From positions 13,998,717 to 14,062,716 of the forward strand of contig OY727098.1 of NCBI GenBank assembly GCA_963402885.1: a stretch of 64,000 nucleotides of DNA. Reading direction: 5' to 3'. The translations under genes were made by a program, and so were the position numbers. The stretch's first letter is position 1; every line of letters starts with the position of its first letter. This stretch comes from Antedon bifida (lineage: Eukaryota; Echinodermata; Crinoidea; Comatulida; Antedonidae). This document shows positions 1 through 12,000 of the stretch, one piece after another. The notes under the pieces were generated by a model. It searched no databases and was not told the DNA's origin. It saw only the letters and a list, made by a program, of their open reading frames with translations.

Positions 1-3000
1 TTCAAATTACTTTGATGAATTTCAAAATCTATGACATATTAAGGCGCCCAGACTAGGCCATTCACCATACATCTTTAGCCAGTGTTACCAATGTTCAGGG
101 AACACTGTGCTGTAAAAACATTCTAGCATGGCCTGTATCTCACCAAGGACTGCTATACAAGGAACTCGACATGACTTTCGGAACCTGTGGTCAGCTAAAT
201 ATTTTTCTATGATCAATATTTTGTCAAGATATAAAAGCAAACATTCTTTGAGCATGCGCAATTATAAAATAACGTGATGTCACAGAAGTTAATGCTTCTG
301 AATTTACCAAAGAAACTTTTGTGAATGTTTTAAAAATAAGTTTTTGTTTATTAAAATGGCAAATTAAATGAAAATGAATTGAGAGTTCGTAGAACACTTT
401 AGAAAATTTGTCTTGAGTTTGAAAACAATAGTTTGCCAGTGTAGACTAGGTTGAACTGCACAACTTACTACCACTAAGATGATAAATACAAGGTTTAAAC
501 TATGTCATCATTCTTGAATAAATGAACGCGAAAACAGAGTCATACATTAATGAAATTAAGATATATTGTCCACCTGAAGAAATAATTTATAAAAAAAAAT
601 TATTTTCTTATTATTTAATATGACATTTTATGATAATAGCTATAGTTGACAAAAAAAATGAATTGGGGAAAAACTGTAATTTACAGTAATAAATAGTCAA
701 ATTATCTGTGATTTTTGGTTAATTTTCTTTATATAATATACACCGATGACTTTGTTGTGCAATAATGTTGATTACTATTCTGGGTCTTGTGTAAGGAAAC
801 ATTTGACACTGAACGCAACAAAATGTTAGAGGAAAAGTTGTAAGTTTTAAAGATCTAAACATTTATACAAGTATTAATCTCGGTAAGTTTAATACACAAT
901 AACACAGTTAAACTGTCGCCATCTGACAGATAGCGATTGCATTCTGTTATTATTACCCACTAATGTACTTCTTTTATTTTATTGTAACATCAAGGATATA
1001 TTGAATGGCTTAAAAAGACCTTTTCATAAGCCTTTAAAACAGATTTAAGAATCATTTAAGAGATTATATACAAACAAATTGTGTTTAATTACCTTTTGTT
1101 GAAAGTCTGGGATGATAGTTAAGGATTAAAAGAACAAAACAAAGTAGAAATGGATAAGGTTTCAATAGCACATAAGTAACATCAAATGAAGTAACAAAGT
1201 TAAGAATACTTCGAATTATAGAAATCTTCACGATAAAGGAGTTTAGAGTACAGCTGCTTTAATGGTAATACGTTTAACGATACGATACCATCCCTTAAAT
1301 TTAAAGCAAATCTTGTCGATTGAATCTAGCGATTCATTAACTACACACTTATTTTGTTTTTCAAACAACGTACGATGGGAGAATATACCTAAGCTTAACA
1401 AAACGTTTGATTTCAATAGGAAAGTGTAGTATGCATAGCGCAGCTAATAATTTTATCCACAAAACATTACCGGTATTACTTGCACCCGGCTTGTGCGCGT
1501 TGCTATAATCAGAAACACGGTGACAATGTCAAACATTATTGATGTTTAATAAACAAAATGTAAAATATGTTATTGGAATGTAGGGTAGATTTTCTAGGAA
1601 CGACCTCCACTTATTATTATTTAAGGAACCGGTTTGTATGCATGTTTTGAAGCTGGTCCGGGGTGCTTTCGACACTGAGCACTCATTTAAAACCTATCTC
1701 TCTTTCAAACGGACAAACAAAGTTACATTATAAAATAACACATGTTTGCATTCAAAATTCTTTACATTATGGAGAATTTAAAAAACAAATACTGAGAAAG
1801 AGAAATCGTATAATAATTGTTGTTTAAAGCTATTTTGTATATTGAAAATACTAAAAAATAATTATCTTACCTGAGATTGAAATGAAAATTCACAATTCAT
1901 TCATTCTGTATAAGCGGCGCCGCCAATGATCTTGTTATAACAAATGTTAATGGTAATTTAACTCGAGCGGGAAAATGTGATAGGAACAGTGTATTAAAAC
2001 AGGTGGATATGCAAATTTCAGCCTCTTCATCTGTAAATGTATGATTGCAATTTCACGTACATCTGTATGTTTAAAAAAATAGTTCTCTTTCTCACATCAT
2101 CAGAATACTTCTTTAATAAAATCAAATAAATAAAATTGTTTAGTGTTCATTCTGTAAATAACAATGAAAAAAGTGTACCGTATTTTCAGTAAATTACAGA
2201 GTATTTTTTGTTTGTTTGTTAGAGTTTGAGTGTCAAATACTGATGTTGGTTTCTAACATTTTTAAGTAACAAAGAACAAACAAAATTAAATTCAAAGAGA
2301 CATGCTCACAATGTCGATGACACATGATCATCAAGTAGTACAGAAAGAAACAATACATTGAAAACTAAGTGAACACAGATTCACATCATGTTCAACTTCT
2401 TATGTGACCTACATGTAACATACACGAATTGACGTTGCTTGAACAAATGATAATTACAATTAAAACATGTTAAAATAATCAAGATGTCAAGTCATCAATG
2501 TACGTATCTGCGTGATACGCACTGATACGCGTTCTAGAAATGAGTGTATTCCCCTAGTTTAGGCCTATAGTCTGAACGTTTCCATATTCAATATGTCATT
2601 AGGTTGCACATCAGATCAAACAGCTCCCCGGTGCGTATCGAATAATTTCATGATGATAAACAATGTGTTTTACCGAATGAATGATTAATATTTTTAACGG
2701 AAAAAATGAAGAAAAAAACAATTAAAAGGTGAATGACCAATAATGAAATTACGAAAATTGGTGTATTAAAATATGAGTATTATGTTGATTCTTTACCGCA
2801 GGTGAAGAATCAGACAAACAATACACTATAATATTGGTAATAAATTAATAAAAACGTTTGTTAAGTCACGTGTGTGATCAATAAGGCCTAAAAACAGAAA
2901 TACTTTTTTCCTTATGTTTTTTTTTAAATACTATTATTCGATTAGGAAAATATTTCTAAAAACGATACATGTTGTTTAAACAAAGGTGTATTTGTAAAAA

Positions 3001-3390
3001 CCATGTTTTTTTAATTCTATTTTTCCATCCTTTCCCAGTGATTTTTTTTTTTAATTAGACCATTTCCAGTTTAAATCACGCCATACGAAGAACACGTTAA
3101 GAGAGCGCGCATCTACATTATACGTATTCAAATACGTACACTTTTGTCTTGTATGTCCGGCTTATAAGGCAGAAAGGGAAACCTTACTGAATCCTTATTA
3201 TTGGCGTAATCACTCTTACCCAAAATTATATAAGTTGCTAACAGATGTAAATGCTTATGTTAATCTGTCAAAGTATGTATTTGTATCGTTAAAAAGAGAG
3301 TCAACCTTACTGTAATATATTGTGAATCTATGGGCCCGTAGCCTACAGATAAAATAAACGCAGGCACCATTGCCTGGAATGAAAGAAATC
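1..3390. other. Non-coding AT-rich stretch, no gene seen
   Basis: No open frame here looks like protein and no RNA gene was recognised. The sequence is AT-rich single-copy-looking DNA with short A/T runs. A weak segment near 3060-3140 (GCGCGCATCTAC, then TACGTATTCAAAT) resembles the interior of the Helitron family that ends at 3684, so that element may once have been longer. Confidence 0.5.
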
Positions 3391-3684
3391 TATTCAACAT
3401 GTTAACATGTTGTTACTCAGACTATTTTTTCCCAAATTGCTATCTTCGTGTTTCATTTTGATGACGTCATCATGTTGGAATAAAAGGCGGGTCCCGAAGT
3501 TTCACCTATGATCTGTATGTAGTATGTATACAGTATATAATGTATATACTTAGACACAAAACAGATAGAACACTAACAATATTTTTTTTAATTCAGGTAA
3601 TAATGCCATAATCATTTTCTGTGCGCAATATTCTAACGTATGACGTGCACGCGGTGTTTGTCGTGCGGAAGAGTTCCAATCTAG
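3391..3684 (+). mobile_element. Helitron 3' fragment (family of the 42-50 kb nest)
   Basis: This segment aligns by eye with the last 300 bases of the 42-50 kb Helitrons: a TGACGTCATCATGTT block, a short (GTATAC)-rich stretch, AATGCCATAATC, the phrase TAACGTATGACGTGCACG, then GTCGTGCGGA, and an end at CTAG followed by T (3681-3684). The usual perfect 3' hairpin is missing; only GAGTTCCAAT precedes CTAG. It is a 5'-truncated, decayed copy. Confidence 0.7.
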
Positions 3685-4839
3685 TGTTGTTTTACTATTT
3701 AATGATAATTGGAGATAAATTTCAAATTTATAAGCTTATTTGAATTATTGAAAGTCAACAATTTTCTCAAAATATTACAATTTAGTTCAATAATTGGCCT
3801 ATATCAGCCTTACATTAGGTGGAGAAAGATAAGTTTTCTAAACGGTTTAAGTGTCGGTATTTTTACTTTGAAGTGTGTTATTTGCTGTGTAGATGGTATT
3901 TTCGTAATCTATCTCACGGAATTTTGAAACATACACCAGGTAGTAATCCAATTGATTCACTAGACCTGATTACTATAGAACAATATGCTTCTCAAGTGCT
4001 TGCATATTGTGTAGTTAACACTTTCGAAATATTATTAAAATGTTCAGTATGACTTACATTATCAAACATCGTTAATTTCATGTCAACTAATCGACCACGA
4101 AATTAAGTTCTCTAAAGTAAATCCAAACGTGACAAACTGAATAGTAGAGTAAAGTAATCGGTTGGCAAACGTGTTTTGAGTAGGCCTAGCACTCTATTCA
4201 GGTAAGAAAAGGAACGCTGGAAAGCCGTCGGGATTGTAGGGATCTGACGCATTAAGAACGGCTCAAAATCTCGTCAATAAATACTTTTCATCGGCCTACG
4301 AATCAGTTTATGATGCAACTTGGGTAACGTGTAAGCACGCTTGATCAGTTTGAAAAGTTTCAATATTTTAAGTTACTGGTAGATGGCTAATGTTTGGGAT
4401 AGTTCGAATGTACCACAAATTAGCTAATAACTTAGTAAGGATTGCTAAGGGCTCTGAAGAGAGTGTCTAAACGTGTCCCTTTATGATTACTTGACTTGAT
4501 GTCGGTGAATGAATTATTTATGAAATTCATCAAAATACGGTATACTTAAATCGACAAGATCTGAGACTTTTATTGTGCTGAAGAGGGTGGTGTGAAACAT
4601 AGGTTATTGTACATTTAATCCTGCAGTGTATTACATTGTATATTTATTTATTATCCTATAAAAATCGATAATCTCCACATGGTCCCTGCTGTAATGTATC
4701 GTTTGTACAGTAAACTATGACAGTTTTACAGTTGAATTCAGTTTACATTCCTCTTGTGTTAAAGTCCCATGATCTTTAACTAATATCTAATATCAACATT
4801 TATCATACTTTTATAACGATTTGATCAAGTCAATTCTAT
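3685..4839. other. Non-coding stretch, no gene seen
   Basis: Two overlapping open frames of 72 and 77 codons lie at 3709-4052. They show no recognisable domain, are rich in hydrophobic residues as expected from AT-rich DNA, and have no splice context, so I do not call a gene. Nothing else was recognised. Confidence 0.45.
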
Positions 4840-5590
4840 TATTATTGATTTTCCTCTTCATCTTCTCCCCACCAACAACTCACAGACAACCGACCGACCG
4901 AGATAGTGAGCTATAGAGTCGCGTTGCACGCGACTAAAAATGTTTAAAAATTGTTTTAAACATTTATATTTGCCTCCAAGTTTTAATATTCACTGTTAAA
5001 ATAACGAAAAATATTAATATGAGTTAGTGTTTGATTGTATAACTTTTTTAGTCTGTACCTAAATAAATAAATAAATAAATTATTATTGATTTTCCTCTTC
5101 ATCTTCTCCCCACCAACAACTCACAGACAACCGACCGACCGAGATAGTGAGCTATAGAGTCGCGGTCCACGCGACTAAAAATGTTTAAAAATTGTTTTAA
5201 ACATTTATATTTGCCTCCAAGTTTTAATATTCACTGTTAAAATAACGAAAAATATTAATATGAGTTAGTGTTTACCGATCGACAGACCGACCGATCAACC
5301 GACCAAAATTGCTGAAAATGTTTTAAAAAATTGAAAAATTTAAAAAAACATTTATATTTGCCTCCAATTGCCTCCAATTAATATCCACTGTCAAAATACA
5401 GAAAAAAATATGAATATGAGTTAGTGTTTACCGACCGACCGACCAACCAACCGAAATTGCTGAAAATGTTAAAAAATGTTGACAACTTTTTTAAAACATT
5501 TATATTTGCCTCCAAGTAATATCCACTGTCAAAATAACGAAAAAATATGAATATCAGTTAGTGTTTACCGACCGACCGACCGACCGTGAA
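4840..5590 (+). repeat. Tandem repeat with (CCGA)n blocks, four copies
   Basis: Two nearly identical 193-bp copies lie at 4840-5032 and 5081-5273, an offset of 241 bp. They differ mainly in GCGTTGCACGCG versus GCGGTCCACGCG. Two shorter, more diverged copies follow to about 5590, each opening with a (CCGA)n run and sharing CATTTATATTTGCCTCCAA and ATATGAGTTAGTGTTTACCG. Between the first two copies sits a 48-bp tail-like piece, GATTGTATAACTTTTTTAG then (AAAT)n, resembling a LINE or SINE 3' end; a similar piece occurs at 8618-8646. Confidence 0.85.
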
Positions 5591-6394
5591 TGCACAAATC
5601 GGGGTCATTAGAAGAGACCATGAAAGGACTATATATAAATATAAAGTTAGACATTTTAAATTAAAATAATTCTTTAGAATTCGTTGATTCTGTCTATATT
5701 CATTTCTTAAAATGTGTTAAGGTATTAGTTCTTAGTTCATTATGTAGTATAATTATAAATGACAGCGTTCTATATACTTCGACCATGCCTAAATGCTCTC
5801 TCTCTCCCCCTCTCTCTCTCCCCGACTTGTTTTCTTCTGAGTTGATGTTTTCGAGGCGTAGTTGATTCTTTTGTCGTTTGCAACTGTGCGTATTTCGCTC
5901 GATTAAATTTAATAGAGTGTTTAACCTGCTCATTCTAACGTCACTAATAAACTTGAATAAAAAAAACGTTTACGGAATTAAACACATGATCCTAAAGTTA
6001 CTATTTTAGTCGTTAATCTGCTACTCTTTTATAATTGAATATTCTTTTAAAGCACAAGTTATGAGTAATACAAACAATAAACAGAATTTTAACACGTCTA
6101 TATATAAATGTGGGAAATTATTTTAGATTGTCTCTGCCACGTAGTGAAAAAACTGCCATCATTGTCGATTATTTAATTTTAAAAGACGAACAAAGAAATG
6201 AATAAAGGATTTATATAGAATTGAATTAATGTTTAAAGATAATTCTTCACGACAGTATTATTGGAATGTCATCCGGGTCATCATCTATTTTACAAATAGG
6301 ACAGTAGTAACCCTCTTATGAGAGGACACCAATATTTAGGGGACATCCTTCTTTCTATGAGGAGCAATATATTTTAACACTAGACCATCAAATA
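5591..6394. other. Non-coding stretch, no gene seen
   Basis: It contains a CT-rich microsatellite near 5796-5822 (CTCTCTCTC). A 77-codon minus-strand frame over it is low complexity and not supported as a gene. Confidence 0.4.
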
Positions 6395-6560
6395 TTAAAG
6401 GCAACTTTACACAGATGAGCGGTAACGGTAAGCGGAAACCGCGTAGCTTGTCCCACGTAGAATCTGTATCTTTTCTCAGCGGAAACCGCCCGGTCACAAA
6501 GAATAACATATATTCTATATTATTATTACCGTTACCGCTCGTCTGTGTATATTGGCCTTA
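6395..6560. mobile_element. MITE family 2, copy 1 (GAGCGGTAACGGTAA ends)
   Basis: The terminal inverted repeats match over about 35 bases: TTAAAGGCAACTTTACACAG then ATGAGCGGTAACGGTAA on the left, and TTACCGTTACCGCTCGTCTG then TGTATATTGGCCTTAAA on the right. The interior carries two GCGGAAACCGC palindrome-like words. No open frame is present, so it is a non-autonomous element. A second copy lies at 56718-56902. Confidence 0.8.
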
Positions 6561-8954
6561 AACAACCTAAAGGGAAAATTCTATCAAAGGGACACTTCGA
6601 GTAATAATATAAATTTTTTGTAAAAATATAAAGAAGGACATAAGATGTTTAGGCCCGGAAATTGAAATTTCTAATTAGGTAAATATCCTAATTTATTCCA
6701 GCAAGGTATCGAAACTGTATCGGCGTTATAATCTTCCCATCATATCGTAGCCGATATAAGATTGATTTTTTTATCAACTTAATTTCACGACTTTTTGATT
6801 TGTCATTTTCACGCTTGGATGTTGTTGATGATAATTAAGCGAAAGGGTTCGACGAAGCAGTTGATCGAAATTCATTCCAGTACAAAACTTTCTTCATAAT
6901 ATCGCCGGCCAACTGTATAACCAATGCTTAAGTTGTTATTTGTACAGCTACAAAATGCCAACTTAGTTGCAGTTAAGTGCCCTAAACTAACTCACTTTTC
7001 AACAAAATGGTGTCTTGTAAAAACACATATCACGTATCGTCGACGTAAGAATTAATTGCCGTTCTGAATGGCATTCATTGGGATACAATTAGCAAGAGTT
7101 ACCGCTCCGTTTAACGCATTGTGTTTTGATGCGGTTTTTGTAGGTACATGTTTTTAGAAAGCGTCCTCTCTGTTCTTCAAGAAAACAACTTTTAAGTAAA
7201 TAACGGAAAGAATTATTTCATTATTGAATTATGAACAGCACAATTTCAACATTAATAAACAGATAATTTAATCTTATTTCTCGAATAAAGGTGTGTCATT
7301 ATCAATGATATTGGTGGAATAATATTTGTTTTGTAGCATGAAATTTAACAGATTTTTAAAAATATTACAGTTAATGCCACTAAATTGATTATATACAATA
7401 ATATATTTATTAATTATTCTTTCTTTCATTCATTCATTTATGGGGATATCTTGACAGACAGAAACACATAAAATCAATGTACAACACTAAACTCTTTTTG
7501 AATATTTTATTTACCATACAAGATGATACACTTTAATTTATGTTGAAACACCAACGATATTATAAACAAACTTCATTCCGTTTTCCTGTAGTATTTCAGT
7601 ATATGCATTTAGGACGTCAGCTCTTTGTAAATACATAACCAATATTCAATAAATGGAGAATATAACCTAATTACATAACCTAACCCATGACATTGTAAGG
7701 ACAGATTTAGGAGATTATTTTTATTTTTTCCAGAAAAAAAACCAGGGGAAATATCTTAATATGGAATTATTTCTAAAAATAATTTTATAGAATTGTTTTT
7801 CTGAGTGTCCATTATGTTTTCTCAACTTTATGGAAACATAACACCTGCGGATCGTAAATTTATTTAAAGCATTTCCATGCTATTCAAAGTACAATTTACC
7901 AATATCTTATCATTTAATAGTCATCTAATTTAGAACATTACATTAAACTTTCTACTTAAATTATCAGTTAATTATAACATTAAAACACATACGTGCTTTT
8001 AGAAAATAAAAATCATAAATAGTAGATAGCACACCTTCAATTACGTTATTATTGAAGAAACACATAAAATAATAATTGTCAGTTTTATTTTATGACCGAA
8101 CTAATTATAGAGTCCTACAGTGTCGAAAATGCCCTTTAATTCTTTCGATTTCGTTAAAATCAAGCCTTTAAGATAATTGTTCAAGAAATATTTAATATCT
8201 TATAAACCTAGTATTCTACTACTTCTCTGAACGTCAGAACACATATACACATCACAGCAAGGATTCCGGTTGAAGTTAAAACAGAAATAAAAATACTATT
8301 ATGTTACATCTTGGAAAAAGGCGAATAATAATAATTTACAACCTCTAAATTTACACAATTTTCTACAATATACAATAATTTATACCAATAGTCAACATTT
8401 ACTCTTATTATTATTATTCTTTTTACATTTTTCAATTCATTATCTTGGAAAAAAGAATTAACGAACATGATTACAAATGTTATGAATAATTCCAAATCTG
8501 TGTATAGCCTATTTACTTTGTAACGGCCTCTAATTATCAAAACAAAACGTTTTAAATAACCACCCCTATACATAGGATAAATATCAAATAGTTTATCACT
8601 ATTTTGGTTTACATTATTTGATTGTATAACTTTTTATGTCTGTACCGAAAGTTTCCACGCCTTTCATTATGGGTTGAATGAAATTCGTTCTGCTAATTTC
8701 GGCTTTTACTAGCTGTGGTTGTGCACACTAAACAGTGTATGCTGTTTTCACTCAAATCAAGGCATTTAATGCTTATTCTCTAGGCAGTCGCATCAAATAA
8801 ATGTTCAGTTCGACTGGGTTAGATGCCTACAATTTGAATAACAATCTACGCAAGGGGCGACCATCAAAAACGCCTTTGATGAGGATCTTGTGATAACCAA
8901 TTTTCTTCAGTATTTCAATCATAATCACTAGATAAAATATATTCATGTATTGTT
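6561..8954. other. Non-coding 3' flank of the DMRT gene
   Basis: AT-rich DNA downstream of the minus-strand DMRT gene. An 89-codon minus frame at 8304-8573 has no recognisable domain and is not called. The sequence GATTGTATAACTTTTTATG near 8618 is similar to the tail-like piece at 5032, so a short retroelement end is likely there. Confidence 0.4.
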
Positions 8955-8997
8955 TTTATTATAATGTATAAGTACAAGGTGTTATAAATGTTTTATT
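8955..8997 (-). promoter_or_regulatory. Two AATAAA polyadenylation signals for the DMRT gene
   Basis: On the minus strand AATAAA occurs at 8997-8992 and again at 8960-8955, about 80 and 115 bases after the start of the last DMRT exon. Their closeness to both possible stop codons suggests a very short 3' untranslated region. Confidence 0.55.
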
Positions 8998-9074
8998 TCG
9001 TACATCTCTTCTATTTCCAGTGGCTTCTGAGTGCACATTACAATCGGCCTTCATCTTTTGTCCGAACAGATTGT

Positions 9075-12000
9075 CTCTGAAATAACAAAATAGATACTTT
9101 ATAAGTAACAGTATAATATGCCACTGGTATTTATTTGCTAAAATCCATTAAACAATTATCTCAATTGCTTTGAACTGAAACTTTTTAAGTAATAGTGATA
9201 TAAATATCATTTTAATAATTAGTGATGTTTTTCCAGAACCGGAATAATTAATGGATATTGTCATGTTTCTTTCATTCATTAAAAGTAAGTACAACATATG
9301 AACATTGTGTACAAAAACACTAATAATGTCACCAATTAACTATTTGATAACAAATTGTCACAATTAGCGTCACCTTATTCTCTTTGACGAAATTGTTATT
9401 AACATTTGGAAGATGACGAGCAAGTGTTGAACAGTGTGGAGGATCGAAGGTGTGATAATAATACCAATTATTAAACTTACATGTAGTTCCAAATGTTCCA
9501 TTTTGACGGCCGTCTTTTCTTCCACTCATATCACGCATCAATCCACTAAAACTATACTCTGCTGTTGTCGGTGGCCTCATTCCAAATGCTGGGAACATCG
9601 TAGGAGGGTAAGGGTTAACTAGGGCTAACCCCCTACCATACGGTGCGTATGCAAACTGCATATGTGGGAAGGGACCGCTTGATGACGCCATTGCCGCTCT
9701 ATCCGTTGCACTCAGAGGAGAAAACGCAGACTTAATTCCAGATGAAGCCAAAGGCGCTGTTGGCAAATAGGGACGATGCGTTACGTATGATGTACTGGAA
9801 CTCGTTGTAGGAAAGGGAAACGTGGTTGTAGATGAATGCGTTGCTACCTGTGCACCGGGATGGTTAGAAAGAATTTGTTCGATAGATTGGACCAAATCAC
9901 CATCACAACCTTGAAGAATTAGCTCCAGTACACTTTTCTTTTGAGAGGGGAATAATTGAATTAACGTGTCTATTGGCTGTTTGCCACTATGTTTAGCAGC
10001 TAAAGATAATGGTGACTCTGGTGTACTGCTCTTCTCTCTTTCACGTCGACTTTCTTTAACAGTTTGTTCGTCACTAACGTTTAATTTAGGGGAATGTTTA
10101 TGAGAGGGCGAACGAAGTGGAGAGGCATTGCTGCATTCCCTACTTGATGGTGAATGTAGTCCTGGGCTAACTGTTCGTATATCTACCATGCTTGAGACTG
10201 AACTTGGCGGGCTGCTTGCTCCGTTCATCATTGCTACAGCTGAAGGTGATATTTGTGAATTAGCATGAATAATTTCTAACTTTGCTCGTTTTCCGTCTGA
10301 AAGATATAAATAATAAATATGTTTAGTACAAACAAGCCTAAAAAAACTATGAGCCTGTACAGTAGCTTATTTCAAAGACGACTAAATAAACATAAATTTA
10401 ACAATAACATTTCAAAAACATTCAAATAAAAACATTGTATTGTTCTAGTAATATTTTTTTAAATTTTTTAGTCTATACTATTGTGTCTGTAAAACTTCTA
10501 ACTTGGCCATGACGTCATCATAACAGTAAATTGGGAAGTTGCAGACTATAGTGAAATGGGCGTATCGAAATAGTAGGAGCATTCATTGATGAAATTAGAT
10601 AAACTCACTTGCCATAAAGTATTCAATAAATCCACATCACACGATGACGCTACAGTCACGTTTACTGCAGACTATCATGGTAAATTCGATATTAGAGCGG
10701 GAATCAAGGAGGTGTGCTACACACAATCATGATGCCATTTTGTTACAGAAACTTCGACCATCATTGATTGCTACCACATACGGCGCATCTTTATCTATTC
10801 CTAATAACCATCAACGGATGGATAGACAACATTAATATCTCAATTAAATATTAATAGATGCCCCGGTAATGACTAAAGAGGTGTTGGCACTCATGTGTAT
10901 TCTTGCGAACCGGATCGATTAAGACAACAAATAAGTATCAAATTAATTGTATTCTAAATCGGCGATTATTGTATATCACTTCGAAAGCTAAACATACAAT
11001 TAGTTCTAAGTATCATTTTAGATAACAGCAATTACGACGTTTTCTTAATCAATGGAGATTGAATACAGTTTTCAATAAAATGTATGTTTGTTGTTGAAAT
11101 AATACAAATCAGGCGCATACTTATATGGGACTTCATAATTTGATTATTTAAAACATCACAATTACCACAAATGTAGGCCTATTAAAAAACAACTGTTAAT
11201 ACAATAATTTATTTATAATTTAATGCTAATATTTATGTTATGACTATCAGGATTATGTGGGTTGATTAGTGTATTCAAAACTACAAAGATATAACATTAT
11301 TAATAATTTCCGGAAAGGTTCCTGGTGGAATTAATTGTGGTTTTACCAAGAGGAGTGTATACATTGCGGTAAATTTTGCACAAGGTATAGGCCCATGATT
11401 CATCAATTTATGTATAAGTTTGTTATAAATGTATGTATACAGTAATAATAAAGCCAATAAAACAATGGCATATTCCAGCGACTAGACCTAGTAAATACAA
11501 CTTGATACCCCGAAATATTTGAACGACATGTAAAATCTACTCTAAAATAACGAATTATTACGGTACGATACGGTACAAATTATAATAATACAAAAATAAA
11601 TACTTTAATAAGATATAGCCTAATTAATTATTTTGTTACAGTATAAGGTTTTCTCAATAAAAAAAACCCACATAATTTGTTTTCCAGATAAAACTACTAT
11701 TTAGTTTCAATTGAAAAGTAAATCGAAGAATATTTTAATTTACTGACACGTGAAACCCGTTAATTCCTGTGTATATAGTTTGGTTGTTTGTATTTCAGCA
11801 CAGAAAGGTTTCATAACCTCAGCAATTTACAAGAAAGGAAACTGTACTTTATGATTGACAATGTAAAAAGTTTGGCCTAAAACAATCATTGCCGCAAGGG
11901 CTTACAAAGTTTCCAACAGCATAATTGTAACGAAACTTCACAGATTGGCGTTTCCTATACGAAAACTACCTGCGGCAAACTGCAACCAGCGGTATTATTT

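Noticed and set aside
3709..4052. Small genes at 3709-4052
   Set aside because: No domain, start context or splice signals; composition fits AT-rich non-coding DNA.
9329..9480. Extension of DMRT exon 2 past 9481 to the stop at 9329
   Set aside because: A consensus GTAAGT donor sits exactly where DMRTA-like sequence stops, and the extra residues look like translated intron.
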